Assembly: GCA_035626515.1 (NCBI GenBank)
Contig: DASPNM010000019.1
Span: 310,001 to 374,000, forward strand
Reading direction: 5' to 3'
Origin: DASPNM01 sp035626515
Lineage (GTDB): Bacteria; Bacteroidota; Bacteroidia; Chitinophagales; Chitinophagaceae
Length of the DNA: 64,000 nt
This document shows, piece after piece, positions 7,323-16,154 of this stretch. Positions within the stretch are counted from its first letter, which is position 1, and the number at the start of each line of letters is the position of its first letter. The notes under the pieces were generated by a model, which saw only the letters and a list, made by a program, of their open reading frames with translations, did not search any database and was not told where the DNA came from. Position numbers and translations under genes: made by a program.

Positions 7323-9143
7323 CTAGCCGTTCGGCACATTTCCCCGGAAAATTCTTTCCAGATCTTCGCGGCGGAACTCCGCGTAGGTAGGGCGGCCGTC
7401 GGGGGCTGCGTTTGGGAGCGCGCAGCGAAAAAGATCCTGAAGCAGCCGCTGCATTTCTTTTTCAGTAAGTTTCGTTCCGGATTTTACCGCCTGCTGGCGG
7501 GCAAGGGAGCGGATCAGCCTCTCCCTCTTCGGAAGTTTGAGTTCCGAGCTGAAATGTTTGTACTGCTCCAGGATTCCGTGCACGATCTGCCGTTCCTGCC
7601 CATCGCCCAGATCGGCTGGAGTTCCCTGCACCACGAAGGCGTTTTTCCCAAACGGTTCGATCAGGTAGCCGAGCAGCTGTAAATCGGGAAGAATTTCTTC
7701 CATGATCGGCACGTCGGCGGGAGCAAGCTCTAGTGTTGCCGGAAACATACTTCGCTGCGTGGCAATGGGACGTTCCCTGCTCGCCGTGCTGAGCTGCTCA
7801 TAGAGGACGCGTTCGTGCGCTGCCTGCTGGTGAACAAGCAGGAAGCCCTGCGGACCGGGACAAAGAAGGTAGCTGTTCATCACCTGCATCACGGGCATCT
7901 CGCCCAAATCCGGTTCGGGGGCGGCCGGCACAGGTATCGAACGTGGAGCCGTGCCGGGGAGGTCAGCGACAGTTTCTGTTTCGGCTCCGACAGGTATGTT
8001 GGGCTCAATAAAATGTGCCTGGTGCTTCCTGGTGAAGCCCCGGAAGATGGAAGTTGACGCGGTAGCCTGCCGCACGTTTTCGGTGAATGGTTGCTGGATC
8101 GAAGGAAGTTGCTGAATGCTTGCGTCAAGGTCGAAGTCGAGCGTGGGTGTTACGCTGAACTGAGCCAGCGCGTGGCGAACGGCTGCCTGTACGAATGCGT
8201 AAACGATCTTCTCGTCCTCAAACTTTATTTCCTGCTTTGTCGGATGGACGTTTACATCTACCTGAGAGGGATCCAGGTCGATGAAGAGCACGTACATCGG
8301 GAAGCTGTCGGGCGCGATAAGCGACTGGTATGCGTTCAGGACTGCGTGGTTTAAATACGCGCTCCGTATGAACCGGTTGTTGACAAAAAAGTACTGATCG
8401 CCTCGGGTTTTTCTGGCGGTTTCCGGCTTGCCGACAAATCCGTAGATATTCAGGTAATCGGTCTGTTCCTTCACGTTCACCAGCCTGCTGTTGTAGCCGC
8501 TGCCAAGCAACTGCAGCACACGCTGCTTCAGGCCTCCGGCTTCCAGGTGAAACAACTCCTGGCCGTTGCTGGTCATGGAAAAGAACAGGTTGGGAAAAGA
8601 AAGGGCCACGCGCGTGAACTCGTCAATGATATGACGCAGCTCAGCATTGTTTGATTTCAGGAAATTCCGGCGAGCGGGCACATTGAAAAAAAGATTTTTC
8701 ATGGCGATGCTGGTGCCGTCGGGAACGGCAACCGGCTCCTGCCTTGTAACGCAGCTGTTCTCGATCTCGATTCGAGTGCCGGCGGCATCTTCACGTCGTT
8801 TCGTTTTCAATTCGACTTGAGATACTGCGGCGATGGAAGCAAGTGCCTCGCCACGAAAGCCCATGGTGCGGATCTGAAAGAGGTCGGCGATAGAGCGGAT
8901 TTTGGATGTCGCGTGCCGTTCGAAGCACATGCGCGCGTCGGTCTCGCTCATCCCGCTTCCGTTATCGATCACCTGGATCAGCGACTTTCCCGCATCAGCC
9001 ACGATCAGCCGGAGCTCGGTGGCCCCGGCATCCACCGCATTTTCCAGCAATTCCTTCACCGCGCTGGCCGGTCGCTGTATCACCTCACCGGCCGCAATCT
9101 GGTTGGCAATATTCTCCGGAAGCAGTACAATTCTGTCACCCAC
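7323..9143 (-). CDS. mutL: DNA mismatch repair protein MutL
   Basis: MutL, 606 residues, the ATPase that couples MutS mismatch recognition to strand processing. The GHKL ATPase is intact: ELLENAVDAGA, DNGSGM and TMGFRGEALASIAAVS in the N-terminal 110 residues, then the transducer domain with KQEIKFEDE. The C-terminal dimerisation domain (about 415-590) is present, but the endonuclease motifs are altered: the DQHA motif reads HQQA, the following AC-type motif reads ARQQAVKSG, and CPHGRP reads APDGRP. Strand nicking by this protein is therefore unlikely. The start is a GTG at 9141-9143, supported by a TAAATTTG element ending 19 nt upstream. Confidence 0.96.
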   Translation of the reverse strand: MGDRIVLLPENIANQIAAGEVIQRPASAVKELLENAVDAGATELRLIVADAGKSLIQVIDNGSGMSETDARMCFERHATSKIRSIADLFQIRTMGFRGEALASIAAVSQVELKTKRREDAAGTRIEIENSCVTRQEPVAVPDGTSIAMKNLFFNVPARRNFLKSNNAELRHIIDEFTRVALSFPNLFFSMTSNGQELFHLEAGGLKQRVLQLLGSGYNSRLVNVKEQTDYLNIYGFVGKPETARKTRGDQYFFVNNRFIRSAYLNHAVLNAYQSLIAPDSFPMYVLFIDLDPSQVDVNVHPTKQEIKFEDEKIVYAFVQAAVRHALAQFSVTPTLDFDLDASIQQLPSIQQPFTENVRQATASTSIFRGFTRKHQAHFIEPNIPVGAETETVADLPGTAPRSIPVPAAPEPDLGEMPVMQVMNSYLLCPGPQGFLLVHQQAAHERVLYEQLSTASRERPIATQRSMFPATLELAPADVPIMEEILPDLQLLGYLIEPFGKNAFVVQGTPADLGDGQERQIVHGILEQYKHFSSELKLPKRERLIRSLARQQAVKSGTKLTEKEMQRLLQDLFRCALPNAAPDGRPTYAEFRREDLERIFRGNVPNG

Positions 9144-9161
9144 AAACTTCGTTTAAGCCGA

Positions 9162-9169
9162 CAAATTTA
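9162..9169 (-). promoter_or_regulatory. TAnnTTTG -7 element for mutL
   Basis: Reads TAAATTTG on the minus strand, perfect for the Bacteroidota -7 consensus, about 18 nt before the GTG start of mutL. Confidence 0.6.
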
Positions 9170-9256
9170 CTTGATTGCAATTAGGTTTTGAAGTCTGCGC
9201 GGCAACAAAATACTATTCCGCTTAAATTGCCGTTAACCAGTTACCAATTGCCACCT

Positions 9257-9850
9257 ATGAGATCCTTCCACCAAAGCCTGCCGGCAGTGGTTTGCCTGCT
9301 GCTCTTATTTTCCTGTAGCAAAGCGCCGCTCACCGAAAAATCGTTCGCGCCGCACGGGTATTCTTTCGTGAAATACTCGATCCCCGCGGGTCAGCATTAC
9401 GCGTCCTCGAGTGTCTATCGCCCCATTGATCTCCAGGACCTCAGATTTATTGTGAAGTTTGACAGCAGCGCGGTCTATCAAACACAGGATCCCTCCAACC
9501 AGGAAGACATCAACAAGCTTTATGGTTTCTCCGACAACGGCGCGCACCACCATCAGTACAGCGCGCGTTTTGGCTGGAACTGGGTGAGAAATGCCCTGCG
9601 CCTTTACGGTTATGTTTACAACAACGGCCAGCGAATGCACCAGGAGATTACCCCAATCGAAATCGGTCGGGAATATTACTGCTCCCTCCGTGTGACAAGT
9701 GACAAATATATTTTTACTGTAAACAGTATAGTAGCTGAGCTTCCGCGCTCGAGTGGGTCGGCGCGCGCCCAGGGCTACCAGCTTTTTCCCTACTTCGGCG
9801 GCGACGAGCCCGCGCCACACCAGATCGACATCTGGATCAGGGACCTTTGA
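9257..9850 (+). CDS. Small lipoprotein of unknown function
   Basis: A 197-residue predicted lipoprotein: a hydrophobic segment ends in the lipobox LFSC with Cys at about residue 20. The mature part resembles a beta-rich, lectin-like fold: many aromatic residues, VYRPIDLQDLRFIVKFDSS, a His-rich DNGAHHHQYS and a C-terminal EPAPHQIDIWIRDL, which is the pattern of laminin-G or jelly-roll sandwich proteins ending in a short strand. It may bind carbohydrate or another surface ligand, but this is inference. The start at 9257 is chosen because it gives a normal lipoprotein signal. It is followed after 64 nt by the GH3 fusion gene. Confidence 0.72.
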   Translation: MRSFHQSLPAVVCLLLLFSCSKAPLTEKSFAPHGYSFVKYSIPAGQHYASSSVYRPIDLQDLRFIVKFDSSAVYQTQDPSNQEDINKLYGFSDNGAHHHQYSARFGWNWVRNALRLYGYVYNNGQRMHQEITPIEIGREYYCSLRVTSDKYIFTVNSIVAELPRSSGSARAQGYQLFPYFGGDEPAPHQIDIWIRDL

Positions 9851-9881
9851 TTTAGCATTCCGGAAACAGCCTCCGAAATTG

Positions 9882-9899
9882 AATTGTGGTAAATTGTGG
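9882..9899. repeat. Tandem AATTGTGG direct repeat upstream of the GH3 fusion gene
   Basis: AATTGTGG occurs at 9882-9889 and again at 9892-9899, ten bases apart, one helical turn, ending 15 nt before the next start codon. It could be an operator or chance; no regulator is adjacent. Confidence 0.25.
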
Positions 9900-9914
9900 G
9901 TTTAAGAGCGAAGC

Positions 9915-12821
9915 ATGAAAAGATTTCTTCTTGCGTGCTGCACCGGCTGTATATCCGTGGCGGCGTCAGCGCAGTATCACAGCCGGCTATCGGGGCAACA
10001 ATGGGTAGACAGCGTTTTCCATTCCCTTTCTCCCGAGCAGAAGATCGCGCAGCTGATGGTGGTTCGCGCGCATTCCAATCTCGGTCCGGATCATGTGGCG
10101 AAGGTGACGCGGGAAGTGCGCGAGTACAACGTGGGAGCCCTGTGCTTTTTCCAGGGCGGCCCGGTTCGGCAGGCAAATCTCACCAATTATTACCAGGGCA
10201 TCGCGCATACTCCATTGCTCATTACCATGGATGCGGAATGGGGTGCAGGCATGAGGCTCGACAGTGTCATCCGGTTTCCTTATCAGCTGACCCTGGGCGC
10301 GCTTAGTGACCGGAATCTTGTGTACCGCATGGGGCTGGCCGTAGGCGAACAGTGCAAACGTCTCGGAGTGCACGTGAATTACGCGCCGGTTGTTGACATC
10401 AACAATAATCCCAACAATCCTGTCATCGGTTACCGCTCTTTCGGAGAAGACAGGGATAAAGTGTCGGCGCTGGGAGTAGCCTATATGAAGGGGATGCAGG
10501 ACGCGGGCATCATGGCCTGTGCGAAACATTTCCCCGGGCACGGAGACGTGGATGTGGACTCACACCTCGATCTGCCTGTTGTGAACAAATCCGTGACGGA
10601 GCTCGATTCGATGGAGCTCGTTCCTTTCCGTGCCGTCTTCGACGCGGGGATCGGCAGCGTGATGATCGCGCACCTGTTCGTGCCGGCGGTAGACAATACA
10701 ACCAACAAAGCCAGTTCGATTTCAAAAAATAATGTAACCGGATTGCTGCGCGAGAAGATGAACTATGAAGGACTCACCTTCACCGACGCTCTTGAAATGA
10801 AGGGGGTGGCAAAATACTTTCCCGGCGGTACCATAGCTGTCGAAGCGCTGATCGCGGGAAACGACATGCTCTGCCTTCCGGAAAGCGTTCCCGAAACGAT
10901 CCAGGCTGTGAAGAAAGCCATCTCTGAAAACCGGTTGAGCTGGGAAGACATCAATACGAAAGTGAAGAAGGTCCTTTGGTCAAAATACAAACTGGGTCTC
11001 AACCGGTGGTCGCCCATAGACACTACCAACCTGCTGCGCGACCTGAACGCAAAGACCGCGGGGATCAATCGCGAAGTGGCGCGCAAATCGCTGACCGTCC
11101 TTTCCCTTGCCGCCGACAAGGCATCGAGAACGGATTATGCAGGGATTCCCCTGCCGAAGTCAAAGAAGGTCGCCTATCTCGGAATCGGCAACGGGAAGCT
11201 CAACCGTTTCGGCAGGGGAATGAGCGAGCGTTTCGGAGCGGACGTGTTCCTGTTCTCTTATAGTGAAGGCGCTGCTGCTGCCTCACGCATCCTGGAAAAG
11301 CTGAAGAAGGACGGACAATACGATGCGATCATCGTGGGCGTGCACGAATTCAGCAACCGGCCGGCGAACAATTACGGTATTAGCGCCGCGGCGGTGGATC
11401 TCTGGAAGGAACTGAATTTTATCAAGACGGAAACCTTTGTTTTCGGGAATGTGTTGGCGACGAAAAATTTCTGCGAAGCCTGGACGCTGGTGGCGTGCTA
11501 TCAGGACGATGAGTACACGCACGAGGCGGCCCTGGAGTTACTCGAAGGTAAGTTGCATGCTACCGGAAGGTTGCCGGTATCTGTATGCCGGTATCGTTTC
11601 GGTGACGGGATCGTCCGGGTGCCGGCAGTCCAACCGGTTTCGGAAGGACTGGCGAAAGTTGACTCTATTGTTGCCGATGCCCTGGATCAGGGTGCTTTTC
11701 CCGGATGCGTGGTGATGGCGGTGCATCGGGGAAAGATCCTCTATCACAAGGCATTTGGAAATCCAGCTTTTGGAGAAAGCGCTTCGCTTGCACCCGGTAG
11801 CATTTTTGACCTCGCCTCCGTTACAAAAATCTCGGCTACAACCGTGGCGGTCATGAAATTGTATGAGGAGGGAAAGCTGGATTTGCAGGGTCGTTTAGGG
11901 GATTACCTGGCCTGGGTGAGGGGAACCGATAAGGAAGGGCTGGTAATCGAGGATATTCTGCTGCATCAGGCCGGACTGGTGCCTTTCATTCCCTTTTACC
12001 GGGAAACGATCGATTCAACCACCGGCGCTCCGCTGCCGAATATCTATTCTTCCTCCCCAATGGAAGGGTATACGGTGAAGGTGGCCGAAAGTCTTTACAT
12101 GCGAAAAGACTGGACCGATACCATTTTCAGCAGGATCGTGAATAGTCCGCTCGGCGCCTATGGCCGCTATGTGTACAGCGATAACGATTTTATTTTTCTC
12201 GGGAAGATTGTGGAGGCGATTTCCGGAATGAGCCTGGATCAGTATGTGCATAAGACATTTTACGCGCCTCTCGGCATGTCGAGCACCGGTTTCCGCCCCC
12301 GCGATCGTTTTCCCGCAGGCGTGATCGTTCCGACCGAGTCGGAAAAACATTTTCGTCAGCAGACTATTCATGGCCACGTACATGACGAAGGGGCTGCCAT
12401 GATGGGCGGCGTTTCCGGACATGCGGGTTTATTTTCAAATGCCTATGATTTGGCGCTGCTTTACCAGATGTTGCTCAATGGCGGCCTACTGAATGGCCGC
12501 CGGTACCTGTCTGAGAAAACGATCCGGCTTTTCACTGCGTATCAGTCGAAAGACAGCCGCCGCGGCTACGGGTTTGACAAACCGGAACGTGACAATGAGC
12601 TGCGCCGCGAACCTTATCCCTCCGCCCTGGCTTCGCGCGAGACATTTGGGCACACCGGCTTCACCGGCACCTGCGTGTGGGTGGATCCAAAGCACGACCT
12701 TATCTACATTTTCCTTTCGAATCGCGTACATCCCACCCGGCAGAATTTGAAGATTTCACATTTGCAGGTTCGGGGGAAGATCCAGGACGCGATCTATGAA
12801 TCCATTGGAGTGATGAATTAA
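9915..12821 (+). CDS. Secreted glycoside hydrolase family 3 / serine hydrolase (beta-lactamase family) fusion
   Basis: A 968-residue secreted two-enzyme protein. A signal peptide ends near ASAQ (about residue 23). Residues about 35-370 form a GH3 domain of NagZ type, with the diagnostic KHFPGHGDVDVDSH near 203-216, so it should release N-acetylglucosamine from peptidoglycan fragments. A GH3 C-terminal alpha/beta domain follows (about 395-575). Residues about 595-960 are a class C beta-lactamase/DD-peptidase-like domain with SVTK near 635, YSD near 753 and HTG near 912, the serine, tyrosine and KTG-equivalent motifs. Both active sites look intact. Together they suggest cell-wall turnover in the periplasm. 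The stop overlaps the convergent ricT stop by 3 nt. Confidence 0.92.
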   Translation: MKRFLLACCTGCISVAASAQYHSRLSGQQWVDSVFHSLSPEQKIAQLMVVRAHSNLGPDHVAKVTREVREYNVGALCFFQGGPVRQANLTNYYQGIAHTPLLITMDAEWGAGMRLDSVIRFPYQLTLGALSDRNLVYRMGLAVGEQCKRLGVHVNYAPVVDINNNPNNPVIGYRSFGEDRDKVSALGVAYMKGMQDAGIMACAKHFPGHGDVDVDSHLDLPVVNKSVTELDSMELVPFRAVFDAGIGSVMIAHLFVPAVDNTTNKASSISKNNVTGLLREKMNYEGLTFTDALEMKGVAKYFPGGTIAVEALIAGNDMLCLPESVPETIQAVKKAISENRLSWEDINTKVKKVLWSKYKLGLNRWSPIDTTNLLRDLNAKTAGINREVARKSLTVLSLAADKASRTDYAGIPLPKSKKVAYLGIGNGKLNRFGRGMSERFGADVFLFSYSEGAAAASRILEKLKKDGQYDAIIVGVHEFSNRPANNYGISAAAVDLWKELNFIKTETFVFGNVLATKNFCEAWTLVACYQDDEYTHEAALELLEGKLHATGRLPVSVCRYRFGDGIVRVPAVQPVSEGLAKVDSIVADALDQGAFPGCVVMAVHRGKILYHKAFGNPAFGESASLAPGSIFDLASVTKISATTVAVMKLYEEGKLDLQGRLGDYLAWVRGTDKEGLVIEDILLHQAGLVPFIPFYRETIDSTTGAPLPNIYSSSPMEGYTVKVAESLYMRKDWTDTIFSRIVNSPLGAYGRYVYSDNDFIFLGKIVEAISGMSLDQYVHKTFYAPLGMSSTGFRPRDRFPAGVIVPTESEKHFRQQTIHGHVHDEGAAMMGGVSGHAGLFSNAYDLALLYQMLLNGGLLNGRRYLSEKTIRLFTAYQSKDSRRGYGFDKPERDNELRREPYPSALASRETFGHTGFTGTCVWVDPKHDLIYIFLSNRVHPTRQNLKISHLQVRGKIQDAIYESIGVMN

Positions 12822-14065
12822 CGTCGTGCCCCGGGAGGAGGCGGCTTCTGCTGCCCTTTGTTGTCCTGCCCGGGCTGCTGGCCTTTTTGTGGTTTGCCGC
12901 GAAACTTCCGGCGACCGCCCTGCCCCTGCTCGCGTGCGCGGTTCGTTTCCTGTTGTTTCTTGCGTGCCGTTTTTTCCAGCGATCGAAGGCTGATATGGCC
13001 CACCACATCTACAAATTCGTGTTCCGGCTCCTTGATCTTCGTTGAAGTGAGTTCCACAGCTTCGAGCTCTTCAGGAATTACACCCTGCTGATTGAGGGCC
13101 CTGATTTTTTTCACCCGCTCGATGGTAAGCGGATATTGCTTCGTGCTGTCCGGCAGGCAGTACCACATCAGGTTGCGGAAAATATCTTTCTTGACGAGCG
13201 TAGCGTTGCCCTTGGCCACCTTGAGAACGTCGCAGTTCTCTGGAAAATGCTGAAGCGCGTCGAGGTAAGTGTCCAGCTCATAGTTAAGGCAGCATTTCAG
13301 CCGACCGCACTGGCCGCTTAGTTTTGTCTGGTTGATCGAAAGATTCTGGTATCGGGCTGCCGCGGTGTTTACTGATTTGAAATCGGTGAGCCAGGTAGCA
13401 CAGCAGAGCTCTCTGCCGCAGCTGCCGATTCCGCCGACCTTGCCCGCCTCCTGCCTTGCCCCAATCTGCCGCATTTCCACTTTCACCCTGAATTCAGAAG
13501 CGTACACCTTGATCAGCTCCCGAAAGTCAACACGGCCATCGGCTATGTAAAAAAATGTTGCCTTGCGCCCGTCTGCCTGCATTTCCACCTGGCTGATCTT
13601 CATATCCAGCTTCAGCTGTTTCGCTATGGCGCGGCTGCGAATCACGGCTTCCGGTTCCCTTGCCTTATTCTGTTTCCACATCTCGATGTCACGATCGGTG
13701 GCGCGCCGCAGAATTTTTTTCATTTCGGGATTCTCTTCCCGGATATTTTTCTTGCGGAGCTGAAGGCGCACGATCTCCCCCGTCAGCGAAACCTCGCCCA
13801 GGTCGACCCCCGTGACGCCTTCCACCACAACCATTTCGCCTTTCTCAAAAGGCTGGAGCAAGGGGTTGCGGTAATAGTCCTTCCGGCTTCCGTTGTTGAA
13901 GCTGATCTCAACCACGCGGCAGGTGGCCGTATCATCAGCGACAGGGAGATTTCTCAACCAGTCGAATGCATTCATGCGGTTGCAACCCCCGGTGAGGCAA
14001 CCTCCATTGCTCCGGCAGCCTGAGGGTTTCCCGTTGGTGCGGGTATGACAGCTTGTGCAGCTCAA
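12818..14065 (-). CDS. ricT: PSP1 domain protein, RicT (YaaT) homologue
   Basis: A 415-residue PSP1-family protein. In Bacillus the homologue RicT (YaaT) joins the Y-complex with RicA and RicF and influences RNase Y and phosphorelay; the Bacteroidota function is not established. The N-terminus is Cys-rich (SCTSCHT, GCRSNGGC, GGCN), followed by NAFDWLRNLP. This matches the layout I know from Bacteroidota homologues and supports the TTG start at 14063-14065; the next ATG would remove the Cys cluster. The PSP1 core contains CGRELCCATW and GRLKCCLNYELD, Cys pairs known to matter for Fe-S binding in the Bacillus complex. The last 60 residues are basic, Gln/Gly/Pro-rich and probably disordered. It follows holB, as PSP1 genes commonly do. 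Confidence 0.88.
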   Translation of the reverse strand: MSCTSCHTRTNGKPSGCRSNGGCLTGGCNRMNAFDWLRNLPVADDTATCRVVEISFNNGSRKDYYRNPLLQPFEKGEMVVVEGVTGVDLGEVSLTGEIVRLQLRKKNIREENPEMKKILRRATDRDIEMWKQNKAREPEAVIRSRAIAKQLKLDMKISQVEMQADGRKATFFYIADGRVDFRELIKVYASEFRVKVEMRQIGARQEAGKVGGIGSCGRELCCATWLTDFKSVNTAAARYQNLSINQTKLSGQCGRLKCCLNYELDTYLDALQHFPENCDVLKVAKGNATLVKKDIFRNLMWYCLPDSTKQYPLTIERVKKIRALNQQGVIPEELEAVELTSTKIKEPEHEFVDVVGHISLRSLEKTARKKQQETNRAREQGQGGRRKFRGKPQKGQQPGQDNKGQQKPPPPGARR

Positions 14066-14278
14066 ATCATTGCTTTAAGAAATCGGGGGAGAACGGGGCA
14101 GACTGTCGGCGTACTACCGTGAACCGGTTCCCATCTGGCGGACGGGACCTGACAAGTTATAGCTGTTCCGCGAATATCAGGCGACAGCAAAACGGAACAA
14201 AAGACCTATATAGATTATAACTGATGTCGGACACAGGAGTTTCAAACAGTTTCTGCCGAATTCACAACGCCACCCCCC
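14066..14278. other. Intergenic gap between holB and ricT, no gene seen
   Basis: 213 nt without an ORF of note. I see no tRNA-like fold, no clear terminator and no perfect TAnnTTTG element on the minus strand. Confidence 0.5.
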
Positions 14279-15478
14279 TCAATCGGTCAAAAATACAATT
14301 TTGTCTTTAATAATGTGGTAAAGCTTGATGGTCAGGGCATGAAACAAGATTTTTCCATTGGCGTTCCGTTCCACGTAATACGCTGCCCGGTCTAGTTCTG
14401 TGGCGATGGCCTGCTGCTGTTCGATGGTGGCGATCTTATTCAGCCGCTGAACGAAATCCCGCTCTACGTCCGTGGCGGCCTCGTCGGTGCCCGTAGCCTT
14501 GAGCCGAACGGCCAGCTCGAGGAGGTGCAAAAAATATTTTAAAAACTGCTTTTGTTTTTCGCGACCCAGCCGGCTGATCTCTTCCACCCATTTCGTTTGG
14601 GCTACGGGGCCGGTTTTCAATATGGCATTGAGCCACTCCCGCAGCAGGCTGTTCCAGTCTTCCTGCGACTGTTGCAGCAATTGAAGCGCTTCCCGAAAAT
14701 TACCCTGGCTGACGGCCGCCACCTGCGCGGCCACAGCGGGCTCGGCTTTATTGCGGCTAATCAGGGCCTGCTGAATGTCTTTTTCCGGGAGAGCGGGAAT
14801 GCGGATGAGCTGACAACGACTTACGATGGTGGGCAGCACAAGCGATTCATTTTCCGTAACAAGAATGAAAAGCGTGTCGGCAGGCGGCTCTTCGACTATC
14901 TTCAACAGCTTATTTCCTTCCTTGTCCAGTTCCTCGGGCATCCACATCAGCAGGATCTTCATTTCGCTTTCAAAGCTTTTCAGGCTCAGCTTGCGAATGA
15001 TATCATCGCATTCGCTCGCGGTGATCTTGCCCTGGCTGTTCTCCTTATCGCGGATCAATTCGATCCAGTCGAAAGGACTGCCATACGGATTCACCTGGAC
15101 GAATTCCCGCCATTCGGAAATAAAATCAGTGGCAACCGGCTTATCGCCCGGCTTTCGGGTTACGGTGGGGTAAGAGAAGTGGATATCCGGATGAGCGAGT
15201 TGTGCTGCTTTCGTACAGGCCGCGCATTCACCGCAACTGTCGGTCGGCAATACACGTGATGCGGCGGTGTCGGACTCAAAAAGCGAAATTGATGGCGGCG
15301 CGGAACGGGGATTGACTTTTTCGCAAACCAGGTATTGGGCAAACGCGATGGCAAGCGGGAGGGCGCCATTTCCTTCCTTCCCGAGGAACATTAGTGCATG
15401 GCCCAACCGGTTTTGCTGGTAGAATTCGCAAAGCTGCTGCTTTACCTCTGAAAGGTTGATGACGTCGGCGAACTGCAC
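14279..15478 (-). CDS. holB: DNA polymerase III delta-prime subunit
   Basis: A 399-residue clamp-loader delta-prime-like AAA+ protein acting with DnaX and HolA to load the beta clamp. The N-terminus reads LGHALMFLGKEGNGALPLA, a loose P-loop as usual in delta-prime. A zinc-module Cys cluster follows (VCEK, then CGECAAC), though the linker between the first Cys and the rest is long. LLKIVEEPPADTLFILVTE and a sensor-type LPTIVSRCQLIRIP are characteristic. The start is a GTG at 15476-15478. The next gene downstream is ricT, 213 nt away; that gap shows no gene. Confidence 0.88.
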   Translation of the reverse strand: MQFADVINLSEVKQQLCEFYQQNRLGHALMFLGKEGNGALPLAIAFAQYLVCEKVNPRSAPPSISLFESDTAASRVLPTDSCGECAACTKAAQLAHPDIHFSYPTVTRKPGDKPVATDFISEWREFVQVNPYGSPFDWIELIRDKENSQGKITASECDDIIRKLSLKSFESEMKILLMWMPEELDKEGNKLLKIVEEPPADTLFILVTENESLVLPTIVSRCQLIRIPALPEKDIQQALISRNKAEPAVAAQVAAVSQGNFREALQLLQQSQEDWNSLLREWLNAILKTGPVAQTKWVEEISRLGREKQKQFLKYFLHLLELAVRLKATGTDEAATDVERDFVQRLNKIATIEQQQAIATELDRAAYYVERNANGKILFHALTIKLYHIIKDKIVFLTD

Positions 15479-15534
15479 CCGGCGAAAATAGCTTTATCTG
15501 AAAGAAATCGGCGCCTCACCGCCAAAAGCCGGAA

Positions 15535-16101
15535 TCAGTTGAGGTGTTTTAGGACTTCGGGACTCATCGGGCTCAGCTTGTTGTGAAAAACGCCAACGAG
15601 TTTTCCATTTTCATCGATCAGGAACTTCGTGAAATTCCAGATAACAGGGTCTTGCAGAAAACGCCGCCACACGAGATCGCGTGAATTGTCAGCAGGCACC
15701 TGCTTTGCAAGTTCCTTCGATTGTTCCACCAACCACTTGTAAAGGGGATGAATGTCGTCGCCGCGAACCGAGATCTTTTCAGCCATCGGGAAGCTCACCC
15801 GGTATTTGCTGCTGCAGAATGCCCTGATCTCTTCGTTGGAGCCCGGCTCCTGCTGGCCGAAATTATTGGCGGGGAACCCTACCACAACCAGCTTGTCCCT
15901 GTATTTTTCATAAAGCTGCTGCAGGTCCGCGTACTGCGGCGTGTTTCCGCATTGCGAAGCGGTATTCACTATCAGGATCTTTTTCCCTTTGAATGCAGAG
16001 AAATCAATGCTGTTGCCATCGAGGCCCGGAACTTTAAAATCATAAATGCCGGGATCTGCAAGCGTTGCCGTAAACATCATGGATATTAATAGAAGTTTCA
16101 T
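15535..16101 (-). CDS. Glutathione peroxidase family protein (thiol peroxidase)
   Basis: A 188-residue glutathione-peroxidase-fold protein with an N-terminal signal-like hydrophobic segment (about 1-15), so probably periplasmic. The peroxidatic Cys lies in NTASQCGNTPQY (about residue 52), the Gln in NNFGQQEPG and the Trp in VIWNFTKFLID, giving the family's Cys-Gln-Trp catalytic set. Most bacterial members reduce hydroperoxides with thioredoxin rather than glutathione. A promoter with both Bacteroidota elements lies just upstream, and the gene appears monocistronic. Confidence 0.92.
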   Translation of the reverse strand: MKLLLISMMFTATLADPGIYDFKVPGLDGNSIDFSAFKGKKILIVNTASQCGNTPQYADLQQLYEKYRDKLVVVGFPANNFGQQEPGSNEEIRAFCSSKYRVSFPMAEKISVRGDDIHPLYKWLVEQSKELAKQVPADNSRDLVWRRFLQDPVIWNFTKFLIDENGKLVGVFHNKLSPMSPEVLKHLN

Positions 16102-16122
16102 TATTCTTCAATTGAGGAACAG

Positions 16123-16154
16123 CAAAATTACGAAGAAGGATCAGCGAAACTCAA
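16123..16154 (-). promoter_or_regulatory. Bipartite promoter for the glutathione peroxidase gene
   Basis: On the minus strand TTG (16154-16152), 21 nt, then TAATTTTG (16130-16123). This fits the Bacteroidota primary sigma consensus TTG-N17-23-TAnnTTTG. The -33 element lies within the last codons of the upstream gene. Confidence 0.65.
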
